Shown here one piece after another: positions 11,504 to 22,323 of a DNA stretch of 64,000 nt. Positions within the stretch are counted from its first letter, which is position 1. Each line of letters starts with the position of its first letter. Under the pieces are notes generated by a model that saw only the letters and a program-made list of their open reading frames with translations, did no database searches and was not told where the DNA came from. A program made the position numbers and the translations under genes. The stretch comes from Cylindrotheca closterium (taxonomy: Eukaryota > Bacillariophyta > Bacillariophyceae > Bacillariales > Bacillariaceae): the NCBI GenBank assembly GCA_933822405.4, contig CAKOGP040002058.1, forward strand, positions 55,580-119,579. The letters are read 5' to 3'.

Positions 11504-14000
11504 CTACCGTTGCTCCTCATGGCCTTGCTCCTCATCTTCTGTTGAAAATTTCCAACCAAATCCCCCCGCAGACTTACTGCCGTTTCGGCCATTGCAACAA
11601 TAACTGATTCCTGGAGTGGTAATCCCAACTGCTTTGCCGGCATCCGTTATTGTATCAAATGTAGCAATCACTCGTCCTGTCTTCAAGCAGAGCTGATCAA
11701 TCTTACGACGGCCTTTGTTCTTTCTTGGCAGTGCCGTTGACCCTTTATATCGCCAAAAATAGCCATGCGCGGAGTTGTATCGGCCTTTGCAGACTGCCGT
11801 TATCCGAGAGGCACTGGCATCTTCGATACCGCGTGATGCATCCGAAATGGAGTCAAAGGTGTTCAGAATCTGTCCCGTTTGTAAATCGAGCTGCTCTATG
11901 GGTTTCTGCCCTTGGTCATTCTTCCATTCATATTCTAGATGCTCAAGGCGATGTCGCTCAGTTTTCCCGGAATCAAATTCAATTTCGTGTTCGCCAGAAT
12001 CGGAACGGAAACTTTTGATTTTGCCTTCAAGCCACTTGCCATCCCCTTGCTTGATTCGAAGACGCTTTCCAACCACTGCTTCGCCTGAGCTTAAGGGCTT
12101 TCTCAGTACACGATATCGCCAATAATACCCCAAGTAGAAACCCTCTTCACGGCAGTATCGGCAAATAGAACTCCAGCAGGACTGATGCCCGAAGAAGGCT
12201 TGGGCTTCTTTCTCGGTGAGGTCAAGGCCAAATATATATAAGTCGGGTGGATTATAATTGTTGAATGGAGAGAATTTCAAACTTACCTTTCGAATTCTTG
12301 AAAACCTTCAATACTTTGCCATCTCGTTTTTTTCTAATTTCCAAAAACTTGCTTCCGCCCATTAGTTGATGTGACATAGAAGTAGAGCCTTTCCATCGCC
12401 AAAAGAATCCATTTGCGGTTCCTCTCCCGTCGCCATTGCAGACATCTCGAATGCATCCACGGTTCATAGGCATACCCATTGCCCGTTTTGCTGCAGCCAG
12501 TGATTTAAAAGAAGCCAACACCTCCCCACTCTCGGGGTCCAGCTGTTCCACTGGATTCAGATTTGTTGGTTCCGGATCTGGCCATGGCGCATGTGTCTCT
12601 CCTTGGTATCTCCAAAAAAAGCCACCACCATTTGCCTTACCGCGTCTCTCCAAAACTCGCTTTATCACAACCCGACTGATGCCAGTTGCTTCATGCGCTT
12701 TTCTGCCAGAAGAAAAAGTCTTGATAATTTCACCAGTCTCAAGATCGACTTGCTCTATTGGAACTCCTTCCTTGACCCCTTCTCCAACACGTAATATTCG
12801 GTCTTTGGATCCTTTGAATCGCCAGTAGTAGCCCCTGTGCTCGCGATCGTCCCTTCGTTTGGATTGACAAGCTTCGATAATACGAGCAGCCTTGAAACCA
12901 GGCACTTTTATTGAAGCCGCTGAAGCTGATGAAAATTCCAATTCGACTTCTGCTGTCTTTCTTGATAATGCTTCAATGGCTTTGAAGGAATCATGATCTG
13001 GAGAAAATGGTACAGGTGCCGACCTGATGGGAATCTTGCACAAGGGGCACTTTCCGTGACCATGCATATGATCACCAATGCATAGTTCACAGAAAATATG
13101 GTGACAAGACGTTGCATAGGGAGCATCAGTGCATGTCTTGCAATGTGCGCAAGGCTCCTCACTAGCAGGGACAGAAGCTGGTTCCGTCTCGTTGTCCTGC
13201 TGAATTTCTCGCTCCACACGGGAAGTGGAATGTGCGCCAGCCTCTTGAGGGATAGATTCTTGTTCCGTTTCATTATCATGCTGCATTAACTGCTCCAATT
13301 GAGTACTATTATGAAATCTGCGTTTGATGGGGCGATCTCCCTCAAAAACAATTTCTTCTTTTCGTTTCATTCCATTTTGCCGTTCCACCACAACATCCAA
13401 AAATGGATGAATGTGTAGATTGAGCCACTCTTTCCCTCTGCTTTCCTTATCATACTTGACTTTATGTGGCCTCACTCTACCGGGCTTGATCTTGACTACA
13501 GTTGCATGATAATTTTTCTTTCGTTTCTCATCGTAGACGGCTACTCGCGATCCAACCTTGAGCCCCTCAGACTTTTTTGTAATTCGTTTGAACTTGCGAA
13601 AAAGAAGATCAGTCCATTCTATATCTCCGTCGTCATATTTGATACGATGCCGACCCTTTTGTGCAGATACATCCCTTTTCTTAGTTAGGGATCCAGCATA
13701 ATATTCCTTCTCATACGGGAAATAAACAGAAATTCTTGATCCCACTTCAAGTTTATTGATAAGTGCCTCTTTTTTCTCATCTATTAGTGTATTCTCCTTG
13801 ATGCAGTTATGTAATGATCGTCGCCACTTGTCCTCCTTGGCGTTTATTTCTCCTTCATCGCCATCATCATACGATATCTTGAATCGATCATCGTCTAATT
13901 TCTCCGCCACAGTTCCCTTGTACCACTGATCATCGTCAGGCCAATAACACGTGATTCTCATCCCAGTCTGAAGGACTTCTGTTTGTTCATTGGAGCTCAT
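11504..14000 (-). CDS. Tudor-like + RING finger + six NUMOD1-like repeats: predicted nuclear reader protein
   Basis: Two exons, 14000-12287 and 12207-11504, with a 79-bp intron (GTAAGT donor, AAAG acceptor, phase 1), giving 805 residues. Splicing makes KVFKNSKEAQAFFG and restores a repeat that the intron interrupts. Residues about 8-190 hold three Tudor/Agenet-like units (YKGTVAEKLDDDRFKISYDD and relatives). A C3HC4-type RING (CAHC ... CHHIFCELC ... CPLC) follows at about 280-325. Then come copies of a 45-55 residue unit, IEQLDLxTGxIIxTFxS ... VCxGR ... GxFWRYKGS, resembling the NUMOD1 DNA-binding module of homing endonucleases; the first copy is partial. A fourth Tudor-like unit sits between repeats 4 and 5. 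No nuclease domain is present. Reading chromatin or DNA and ubiquitinating a partner is inference. Confidence 0.8.
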
Positions 14001-14927
14001 TGGCCCGATTGGAAGTGGAAAATTTCAAAAAAGGTTTGGATGCAATAGGCAAGAGAGAGGATGCTGAACAAGTTCAGAGTTGTTGTGGCGGTCGTGAAAA
14101 CTGGAATGCGATGGACACGATATGATGATGTCGAAATTTGAAAAGCGTGATTTTTTCAGCAGCCAATGAGAGTTAGTCGAAAAATGCGACTGAACATAAG
14201 ATGCTTTACTAGCAAGTGTTGGATGTCTGTGGGAGCATCAACATTAGAATCATCAACTTATATCGCTTGTGCCATACTCTCAACTTGAAACTGTACCCAA
14301 TATTGAATATGGAGATGAGTGCTGCAAAGGATCATATCCTTACATGATGATGTTCAAGCGGGTGTTCGAAGGCGGGTGGTGATTTCGTATAACTGGTCGC
14401 ATGAGTCGTTTTTGGGTTTGAGGCACTGTATGTATTTTACCACTCTCTAGCTATTAGAAAGCGTGACTATTGCCATGATGCACTGAAATCAGTGGTGGAG
14501 GTAATGGTACAGCTAGAGCGTTATTCTCCCTTTTCACAGAAATAATGTTGATGCTATGTATCGATTCATGTTGGTCGATTTTGGGCATCGACCTTTTGCG
14601 TGCCATCAGGGTGTCTCCGACAGTTTTCCCCTATCTTAGTACTGAAGTAGACGCGATGGCTCTAGAGAGAGTGGTATTTTACCATTCGCGCGCACAAGAG
14701 AAATGTGACGCATGATACGTGGTTTTGCATGCTCGCTCTCTGCCTGGTTTGTGATGGGCAGTTTTTCTACCGTACCAGGTAGGATTTGTACGCGAGACGC
14801 GTTTCAGAAGGTCATCATCATCACATCTTGAATCTATCGCAAGAGTTTCGAGTCATGATCTACTGCATAAAACAGACGCGCCAAGCCCCTCGCTTTTGTT
14901 TGATCATAGTATCAAATAACAGATACC
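14001..14927. other. Divergent intergenic region, about 930 bp
   Basis: No ORF or RNA gene recognised. It contains cgtaccaggtagg near 14770, which resembles gtaccaggtagg near 4877 upstream of the paralogous membrane-protein gene, so it may be a shared promoter element. Confidence 0.35.
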
Positions 14928-17900
14928 ATGAATGGTCACGGTAGAACAACAGAAGACGGAGACGCCCCTGCTATTCTACCTCGTAGAGTTGATCAGGATC
15001 AAGGCCACGAGAGTGTTCCTTCCATGAGAAGCCTCAACAATGGAATCACACCACCTTTGGCATCTCCCAAACAAACGCCAGCCATGGGAATAGCGGTTTT
15101 TCAGTCGCTTCCCATACGTCCCCCTGAATCAGACATGAAACCACTTTCCATTGCTGAATCATCAGTGGCAACAGGTATTGCTAATTCCGTTGAGAACCGG
15201 CAAATGAGTAATGATGATGGAGACGAAGCCAGTGTAGCCACTACTATCACTGAACCACTAGCTGTTGAAGATAGTGGCATGAGAAAGAGTGACGCAACGA
15301 CTCAATCAGATACTGATGAAGGTGTCGATACAAATAATGATCACGCCATGGAATCAGAAGCGGTATTCTGTGAAGATACCAACGATGCCGTGGGTGCAAA
15401 TGATGAGCATGATGTTTCCATGGATGATTCCACTGAATCGACCGTGGAATCGAACGCTGAAGAAAACTTTCCAGCAAACGGCGAAAATACTCAAGAGCAG
15501 GACGAAACAAACATTCTAGAAGAATCTGATATGCTGGTTGATCGACATCAAACTGAAGAAGATAATGCCAAAGATGATGGTACCTTGGATGCCACCGCGG
15601 TTGCTGAAGACGTTGAAGAACACAAGGAAGTACAGGAAGATATCAATGAAGAATCAGATTTATCTGGCAACCCAGACGAGGGCATTCCAAGCGAGCAAGA
15701 AGACGAGATTCCTAGAGGTCCCACCACCGGTGATGCCGTTTTGGATATCGCCGAGGACGAAATGGATCTTCCACTAGGAAAAGTAATCCAAGAAAAACAA
15801 AAATCAGCTCAGCCTCTGAAAGATGATGCACAAGAGTTGCAAGGTGAAGGATCAGTCGTGGTGGCTACTATTGAAAGAAGCCAACCTGAGGACACCGATA
15901 TCGATATCGTGAAACCACATGAAACGGAGGCGGACAAAGAAGTGGAAACAAGCGCAACTCCGAAAGAATTGCAAAATGAGGAACCAGTTGAAATTGTGGA
16001 ATCAACTCCTCTAGATCCCCTTGGAGGGGTGCCTGGTGCGGAGCCAAGCGGAGCAGAATTCATCATCGCTAGTGGTGATGAATCATCACTCAAGGCAGAA
16101 AAGGAAGATGATGGAGTTAGTGGCGTGGCTCCACCTGCTTCGGACTCAAGTGACGTCATAAACGACGGTCAAGAAACCTTAGAGCATGATCCCAACTCTT
16201 CGCAGTTGGACAAGAGCGAAACTGTGTCAATGGATCCAGAAGAAACTGTTGGTGACGAGGGAGTTAGTGCGGTACGAAACTTGAAGCCACACCAGGAAGC
16301 CCAAGGCAGCGAAGAGCTACCGGCAACCCTAAAACCAAAGTCCTCAGATACAGCCCCACCTACTGATTCCAGTAACAAAGTTTCGTCCTTGCCTTCCACC
16401 TCGGGCAAAATACGAGTTCCTCGAAAGAAAGGATTAGCCTTAGCTTCAGGAGGAAGCGATGAAGGAGATGAAGAGAACGGATTCGATGCCGGGACCAATG
16501 CAGAAATTGTCGAAAGAAAGAGACCCGCAAACGATGGAAACTTATATACTCTGCGCAAGCCCGATCGCCACCTAAAAAATGGTGGGGCAGAAAATGACGA
16601 ACATGCGCAAGCTGCTGCAAGCGATGATGCTGGTGACGAACAGAACCTTTTTCAAATTCCCAGAGCTTTCATTGTCCCGCCAAGCCAACATGAATTGGTG
16701 GAAACAAATTATTATTCGGACGCCGAAGGTAGTGGACTGACTGAAGCTGAAACCGTCACGACTGCAGTTTTGGCAGAAGAGTACAATGAAGACGAGCCGG
16801 AAGCAAACCGATTAGAAAACGAACGGTTACGACGAGAAGTTAGGAGAAGGGAACGTGAAACTGCCGCTGTTGTTGTTGCTGTCCGATCGAACCAAGATGG
16901 TGACGACGGCCAGAAGGGCAATGTTGAAGTAGGGTCCTCAACACGAAAGCTTAAATGCTTGGCATTATTTCTGCTATTGATTGGAGGTTGTGTTGCAGCT
17001 TTCTTCCTGCTTCGACCTGATGACTCGGAATCCGCCGTAACAGCTGCACCAACATCAGATCTTCCTTGCGTTCTGTTTGTGTCGGAAAGCCCTTTACTTC
17101 CTCCCTTTTCCGAGTGCCAAGGTAATGCAATATTCCGCGGGTTTTCTTGTTGTATGTCATGATACCGTGCTGATAACTCCTCGCTTGCTTCAAATCCTTC
17201 GTGAAAACAGGAGATTGCGATTCAGATTTGGATTGCGAAGACGGACTGGAATGCTTTCAAAGAGACGAGTTTGAGAGTGTGCCGGGATGCTCGTGTGGCG
17301 AAATTGATCCGAGCCGCAGTGACTATTGCGTGAAGAAAAAGGGCCCTCCACTCAGTATATCCGATCAAGTCCCTCTGGGCATTTGTCAGGGTGATTGCGA
17401 CGAGGATAGTCATTGCGGATTGGGTCTGATTTGCCACCAAAGATCCGGTGGGGAACCAGTGCCGGGGTGCTCCGGAGGAGAGACCGAACAATCCAATACT
17501 GACTATTGCGTCAAGGACACCAAGGAAGAACCAGAAGAACCTCAATTTTTGGGTCTATGCGAAGGTCAGTGTCAAGATGACAGTTCTTGCGAACCTGGTC
17601 TCTTCTGTTACCAGCGAGACGAGATGGGCCAAGTCCCAGGGTGTACGGACATCGTCGAAAATGCCAGTGCCGATCGGTTCTGTGTCAGCGGGGTGTATCA
17701 AGTCGCTGACACCGACGAATTGCCGCTTCCTCTTTGCCGTGGAGATTGTGATGACGATGTAAGTTTTGATTTCACATGTGTGCCTGATTTGGTTGCTGCG
17801 ATATGGCCCATTCACTCCTGATATTGCGACCGTAAAGACGGACTGTGAAGATGGTCTCTTTTGTTTCCAACGCAGTGGCGGGGATGGCCAACAAGTGCCC

Positions 17901-19436
17901 GGGTGCATCGGTGGATTGGAAGAAAGTAGCAACAGCGACTTTTGTATAAGAGAAATCTATCGCGAATTCATCCCCTTTTACCGCTGGGGCGACCGGCTGG
18001 TGGGATTGCCCAAAGAAAAGTTTGGTACTTCGGTTAGCCTTTCTGGAGACGGTCAAATCTTGGCAGTAGGCACCATTGATGACGAGTCTGTTGGTTACGT
18101 GGATGTGTACAAGGCCACAGAGTCAGGCGCAGCTCCGTCCACGCCGCCGTCCGTCATTTGGACGCAGCTGACACGTCTAATGGGAGAGGCTGTCGGAGAG
18201 GCCTTTGGCTCCAAGGTGGCCCTCTCTGCGGATGGCCAGACACTGGTAGTGGGAAACCTTGTGGACATTCCAACGACTGCTCGTCGAGCAGCCCGCATTC
18301 AAGTATTTCAAGCCAGAACTACTAGCCTTGGCAGCAATGACGCAGACTTTGGCAATTGGACGATTGTTGAGGCTTATTCATCGAACGGGAATGTCATTGA
18401 CATGATTGGAGATGAGTATGACATTGACGACTTTGAGTTTTCCGTCGCCATTTCTGATGACGGCAAGTATGTTGCCTTGGGACAACCAAGCAATGGCGGT
18501 GAGAAACTTGACTCAATTCAACGGGGTCCATTGGTTTACCGAAAAGATCGCCAAGATGACGGCGCCGATGTGATGACATTTTTGGGTGCTCCGTATGCAA
18601 GATTGTATGCAGGATCCAGCGTTAAAATTGCCACGAACGCAGATGGGAATCCTCGTGTGGCAACAGGGGGTGACAATAGCGTTCGTGGCGATGGCCAGGT
18701 GCGAGTCAAGGAGTTGATGGCAGACTATAATAGTAACAGTATCAACCAGGTGCAAGTGCAGCCCGGGGATGAAACCGAGTCATTAGGATGGTTCGAAGTT
18801 GCTACCAACTCCATTGGACAAAGCGATAACACTGCGGTGGATATGTCGAGTGATGGGAACATTTTAGCGCTTGCAATCACAAATCGAACTTCACTCTTTT
18901 ACGACAACGCCGACGGCACCGGGACCGAAATAGTCAGTTGGAACGGTCCGGAACATGTCATCGTCTATCGGTTTAAGGAGCAAGGAGTTGACGACTATTG
19001 GGACCAAATTGGGAATTTAATACCTGTTTCCACTAGCCAAGTGGAAGACATGCCTACGGTCGCCCTATCGGACGATGGTCAATTGCTCGTAGTCGGTGAA
19101 CCCTGGTTCGATTTCAATACTGGAAGGGTTCGAGTTTTCAAGTATGCCCAACGGAGTGACCGGTGGGTCCCATTGCAAGCGCCACTGGTTGGACTAACAG
19201 TAGGAGAACGATTTGGCTCCACGCTGTCCTTGGTCGGCAGTGCAAGCGGGGAATCGGAGAGTTTTACCTTGGCCATTGGAGGTCCCAGTGAGGTTGGCCG
19301 TGGTTTGGTGGAGTGCTACCAAATATTGAACTCGTTGTTGTTGTCGGAATCATCCTCCGTCGCCTCGAAGAATCTGGAACCAAAATCGACGTCTCGAATC
19401 CAAGGAATCGCATGGGATCTTGTCTGGTCGCCATGA
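14928..19436 (+). CDS. Type II membrane protein with four Cys-rich GDCD modules and propeller-like ectodomain (paralogue 2)
   Basis: Three exons, 14928-17121, 17211-17758 and 17838-19436 (introns of 89 and 79 bp, phases 1 and 0), giving 1446 residues. Residues 1-620 are highly acidic and repetitive (Glu, Asp, Ser, Thr), probably disordered and cytosolic. A charged helix (ENERLRREVRRRERETAA) and VVVAV precede the membrane span (about 677-698), as in the paralogue at 5174. Four Cys-rich units follow; the second intron falls after GDCDDD, the same place as the intron in paralogue 1. The ectodomain has one set of propeller-like repeats (FGTSVSLSGDGQILAVG, FEFSVAISDDGKYVALG) and lacks the second half seen in paralogue 1. 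Two extra Cys units and the long acidic tail distinguish it. Confidence 0.85.
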
Positions 19437-19872
19437 AATCCAAATGTAGTATCCTGGTATGATAGAAGTTGCTTATCTTGGAGTGATCCTTTTGCAGGAT
19501 TCCTAGCTTAGTAGGACAAAAGTTGGTTTTATGTATCGGTGTGATCTTTGGGATAAAACCGCCATGTCTCACAATGATTAGTAGGTCGTTTCCAACCGAA
19601 TTTGGAAAGTGGCGAACCTTTACAGTTCATGTAACAGAATGAGCAACGCTGATGCAATCACTGATTGTTCGATGCATTTTTTAAATAATAAATTCATATT
19701 GCACTATATTTATTTTTATATGTATCAAAATAGCAGTTGCTACTGGTCATAATGCCGTTTGGGAAGTGAAAAATTCGCACTCGATCAGTCGCGTCAAGCG
19801 AGATCAAGTTTTCCAAAATCGTGAGATCCAGCTAAAGGATCCCATGGAAAGAGAGGCATTAAACTTTCTCAT
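19437..19872. other. Intergenic, AT-rich, nothing recognised
   Basis: Includes an AT-rich run at about 19680-19725. No gene seen. Confidence 0.35.
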
Positions 19873-20064
19873 TTACTCGGCTGTAATAGTTGAGAGGGAG
19901 GGAACTGTCTTTTTGGCAGCAGGCGTTTCAGGAGAGTATAGGTTAGCCTTGGAGTTGCGTGTTCGGCGTGGACTGGCCAAGGTTCGTGGCCGACGGCGTG
20001 GTGTGCCGCTTCCTGGTGTAGATGGTGCGGCTGGTGGTGGTGGTGGAACTTCGTCGTCGGACAT
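19873..20064 (-). CDS. Small basic Pro/Ser/Thr-rich protein, 63 residues
   Basis: ATG at 20064, stop at 19873. Begins MSDDEVPPPPPAAPSTPG and continues with clusters of Arg and S/T-P sites (TPRRRPRTLASPRRT, YSPETP), which look like proline-directed kinase sites in a basic tail. No folded domain. Composition resembles the N-terminus of the membrane protein at 5174 (MSEDEGDVPLHPP ... TPPTPQSSRTRRSQ), so it could be an orphan N-terminal exon of that family rather than a complete gene. Existence as a protein is uncertain. Confidence 0.4.
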   Translation of the reverse strand: MSDDEVPPPPPAAPSTPGSGTPRRRPRTLASPRRTRNSKANLYSPETPAAKKTVPSLSTITAE

Positions 20065-20774
20065 TGTGAGAGGTTGAGTTGCTGAACAGTAGTAGCTGCT
20101 TTGAAAGTGGACTGAAGGTTTTATTCTTTTCAGAAGAAAATTATGAGATATTGAATATGAATGAATTCGAGTAAATGTTCGAATGTACTGTATGTAACAG
20201 TACCATACCTGGTACTGTACAGTGTGTGAAGGTTTTGCAATTCGACATTCACACATTCATCGCGGTTCGTTAGAAACGTTTAATCGGGGTTTCACTTAAC
20301 AATTTCGGACAATGATAAATACATTTAGAGTCGTAGTTGCCATAAATGTTGCAATGTTTAGTGTGTACTCGTGCATTGAAAACACAAGACTTATATCCCT
20401 TTCATACATAGAGAGAAATAATAAATAGATGCGAAGCATGCATGTAAAAACTTTCCCTCCAACTTTTATTCCGCCGACACGGATGTTACCAGGTGTGAAA
20501 CATACCGGTACATACAGTACACGTGTACCTGTGGCACGCGTCTTCCCGGCACGCAATGATGGTCACGGTAATTTCGTTGTTGGGAGGCACAGACTTTATT
20601 AGACCCAAAAAATCCTGGTCTCATCGCATTCTCAGATTATTTTATTTGTTTCACCAAAAGCTAGTCCTACCGGTATTATATACTTCATTGTAAAAACAAA
20701 CGTACAGTATATGCAACAAGAGCAGGAACAATACAACGAGAAATCGTCTACAAAGTCACAAATACCGAAATATC
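20065..20774. other. Intergenic with a cluster of TAC/GTA palindromes
   Basis: No gene seen. Holds a 9-bp inverted repeat (ACAGTACCA/TGGTACTGT, 20197-20218), a perfect 12-bp palindrome GTACACGTGTAC (20517-20528) and TACCGGTA at 20503-20510 and 20668-20675, the last about 100 bp upstream of the globin ATG. Confidence 0.5.
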
Positions 20775-22038
20775 ATGAGCAAATACGAGTTACAAGCTGA
20801 GGCGTTACAAGCTTCTGGAATATCAGTAGAGAAGTCACAAGAAGCAATCAATCTTGCACCTTCCATATTTGATCGACTCGGAATTGACGGATTTCAGGAA
20901 CTTTCTACCCTCTTCTACAATAGGGTCTTTGACGATGACGATCCTCGCTTCAAGAGCATATTTTCCAGTAGTACAAAGCTAGAGGCTATTGAAAATCAAG
21001 TACGTACTCTGCATTATTGATGTTTTGTGTTATTTTGTCACCCACGATTATGGAGTACCCTGGAAATGCTTTTGTTTTGGCATGACGCTGAAAGACCGAT
21101 AACTCATTTTGTCACACTGTGCAATCATCCCATCACGCGCAGTACAGGTTTTTTGTACAGACATTCGGAGGACCCGATCTATACAGGTGAGAAATGAAAA
21201 TTGGAAGATCACAGTTTGTTCGTTCGGGTTGTTTTGGTTCAAATGTTGATTGGGGCTTTACTCATTCTTGGGCATCAATCCATATCGTGGGAAGACAAAC
21301 AAAAGGAAAGTATACAAGACTTGTTGGTAGACACGCAAACTACAGCATAGGAAAGCAAGCTGCGCATCGTTGGGTGGAGCATATGGAAGCAGCGATGGAG
21401 GAGCATTCTGTGTTGTCAAAGGATGAAGAAGCTCGCAAATGTTTAGTAGACTATTTCAAATACACTGGTAGGTTACAGCAGTAACGTCTTCTCAATCAAA
21501 ACTAACGATGAAAAACAATCGTCTCACTTCTGCTGATTTTGACAGCTCAATACATTGTGGTGGCAAGTAAATTCATGAGATCGGATCAGGTGCGTTACTC
21601 AAATTTGAAAGGGATTCTTTGGTGCCTTATGATTGGCATAATAGGCTCTCATGATATCCCCGCAACCTTTTCTTCCACGAAAGCTGAGTGGGGGGACTAG
21701 TGTCGACAAAGGGCGTGTTTGGTAGGCAACAAAAGTACGGCGATATGATCCCAATAAGTAGTCGCAACAAGGCAATATAGCCACTGCATTCATCAAGAAA
21801 TCCGATTCCATTGCATATCACATTGACACCGTAATGTACATCATCAACATATCTTTTGCATCATCTCCGCATTGCTAGGTTCCAACAGCTAGACAGAATT
21901 GAACACCAACGAATGACTGACTCAATCAATCGTGCCATGGCGAATACCACCATCAAATACTGGATGTCACAGATACGTCATGAAATTGCGTGTGGGTCGA
22001 GTCACGTTCTTTTCTTCTTCATGGACTACAACTTGTAG
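20775..22038 (+). CDS. Truncated (2/2) haemoglobin, group 2 type
   Basis: Five exons are proposed: 20775-20999, 21143-21186, 21295-21467, 21546-21589 and 21889-22038, all GT-AG and in phase, giving about 211 residues. Exons 1-4 rebuild a globin: helix A/B region (APSIFDRLGIDGFQELSTLFYNRVF), then YRFFVQTFGGPDLY, then GRHANYSIGKQAAHRWVEHM with the likely proximal haem His in GRH, then YFKYTAQYIVVASKFM. The GRH ... WVEHM pattern is that of group 2 truncated globins. The last exon is least certain: an alternative acceptor at 21878 would end the protein after VPTARQN. Both internal exons 2 and 4 are 44 nt. The family binds O2, NO or sulfide; the physiological role here is unknown. Confidence 0.85.
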
Positions 22039-22323
22039 TTTGCTATTGAACTGTTTGTGTGTTGTCGCAACAGAAATATCCCACTCCAAAAGACAAGGCG
22101 ATTAATTCATTCATTCCCACAATGATACCTCAAAGGTATCATCTACTCGCGACCTTGGTGCTTCGAATTTTCTTATGACAAGGAGCGACATTTTGGACGC
22201 ACACAACAGCTAGCATGATCTTTGCTCTTGTACCACATTGCCACTCCAGTCATCAATCATGTTAGAATTGAGCCTATTGTTGACTTCTTCTGAAGTCACT
22301 GGTTCGCAAGTTGGTCCACCTCG
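22039..22323. other. Convergent intergenic region, nothing recognised
   Basis: Short spacer between the ends of the globin and P2X-like genes. Confidence 0.35.
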
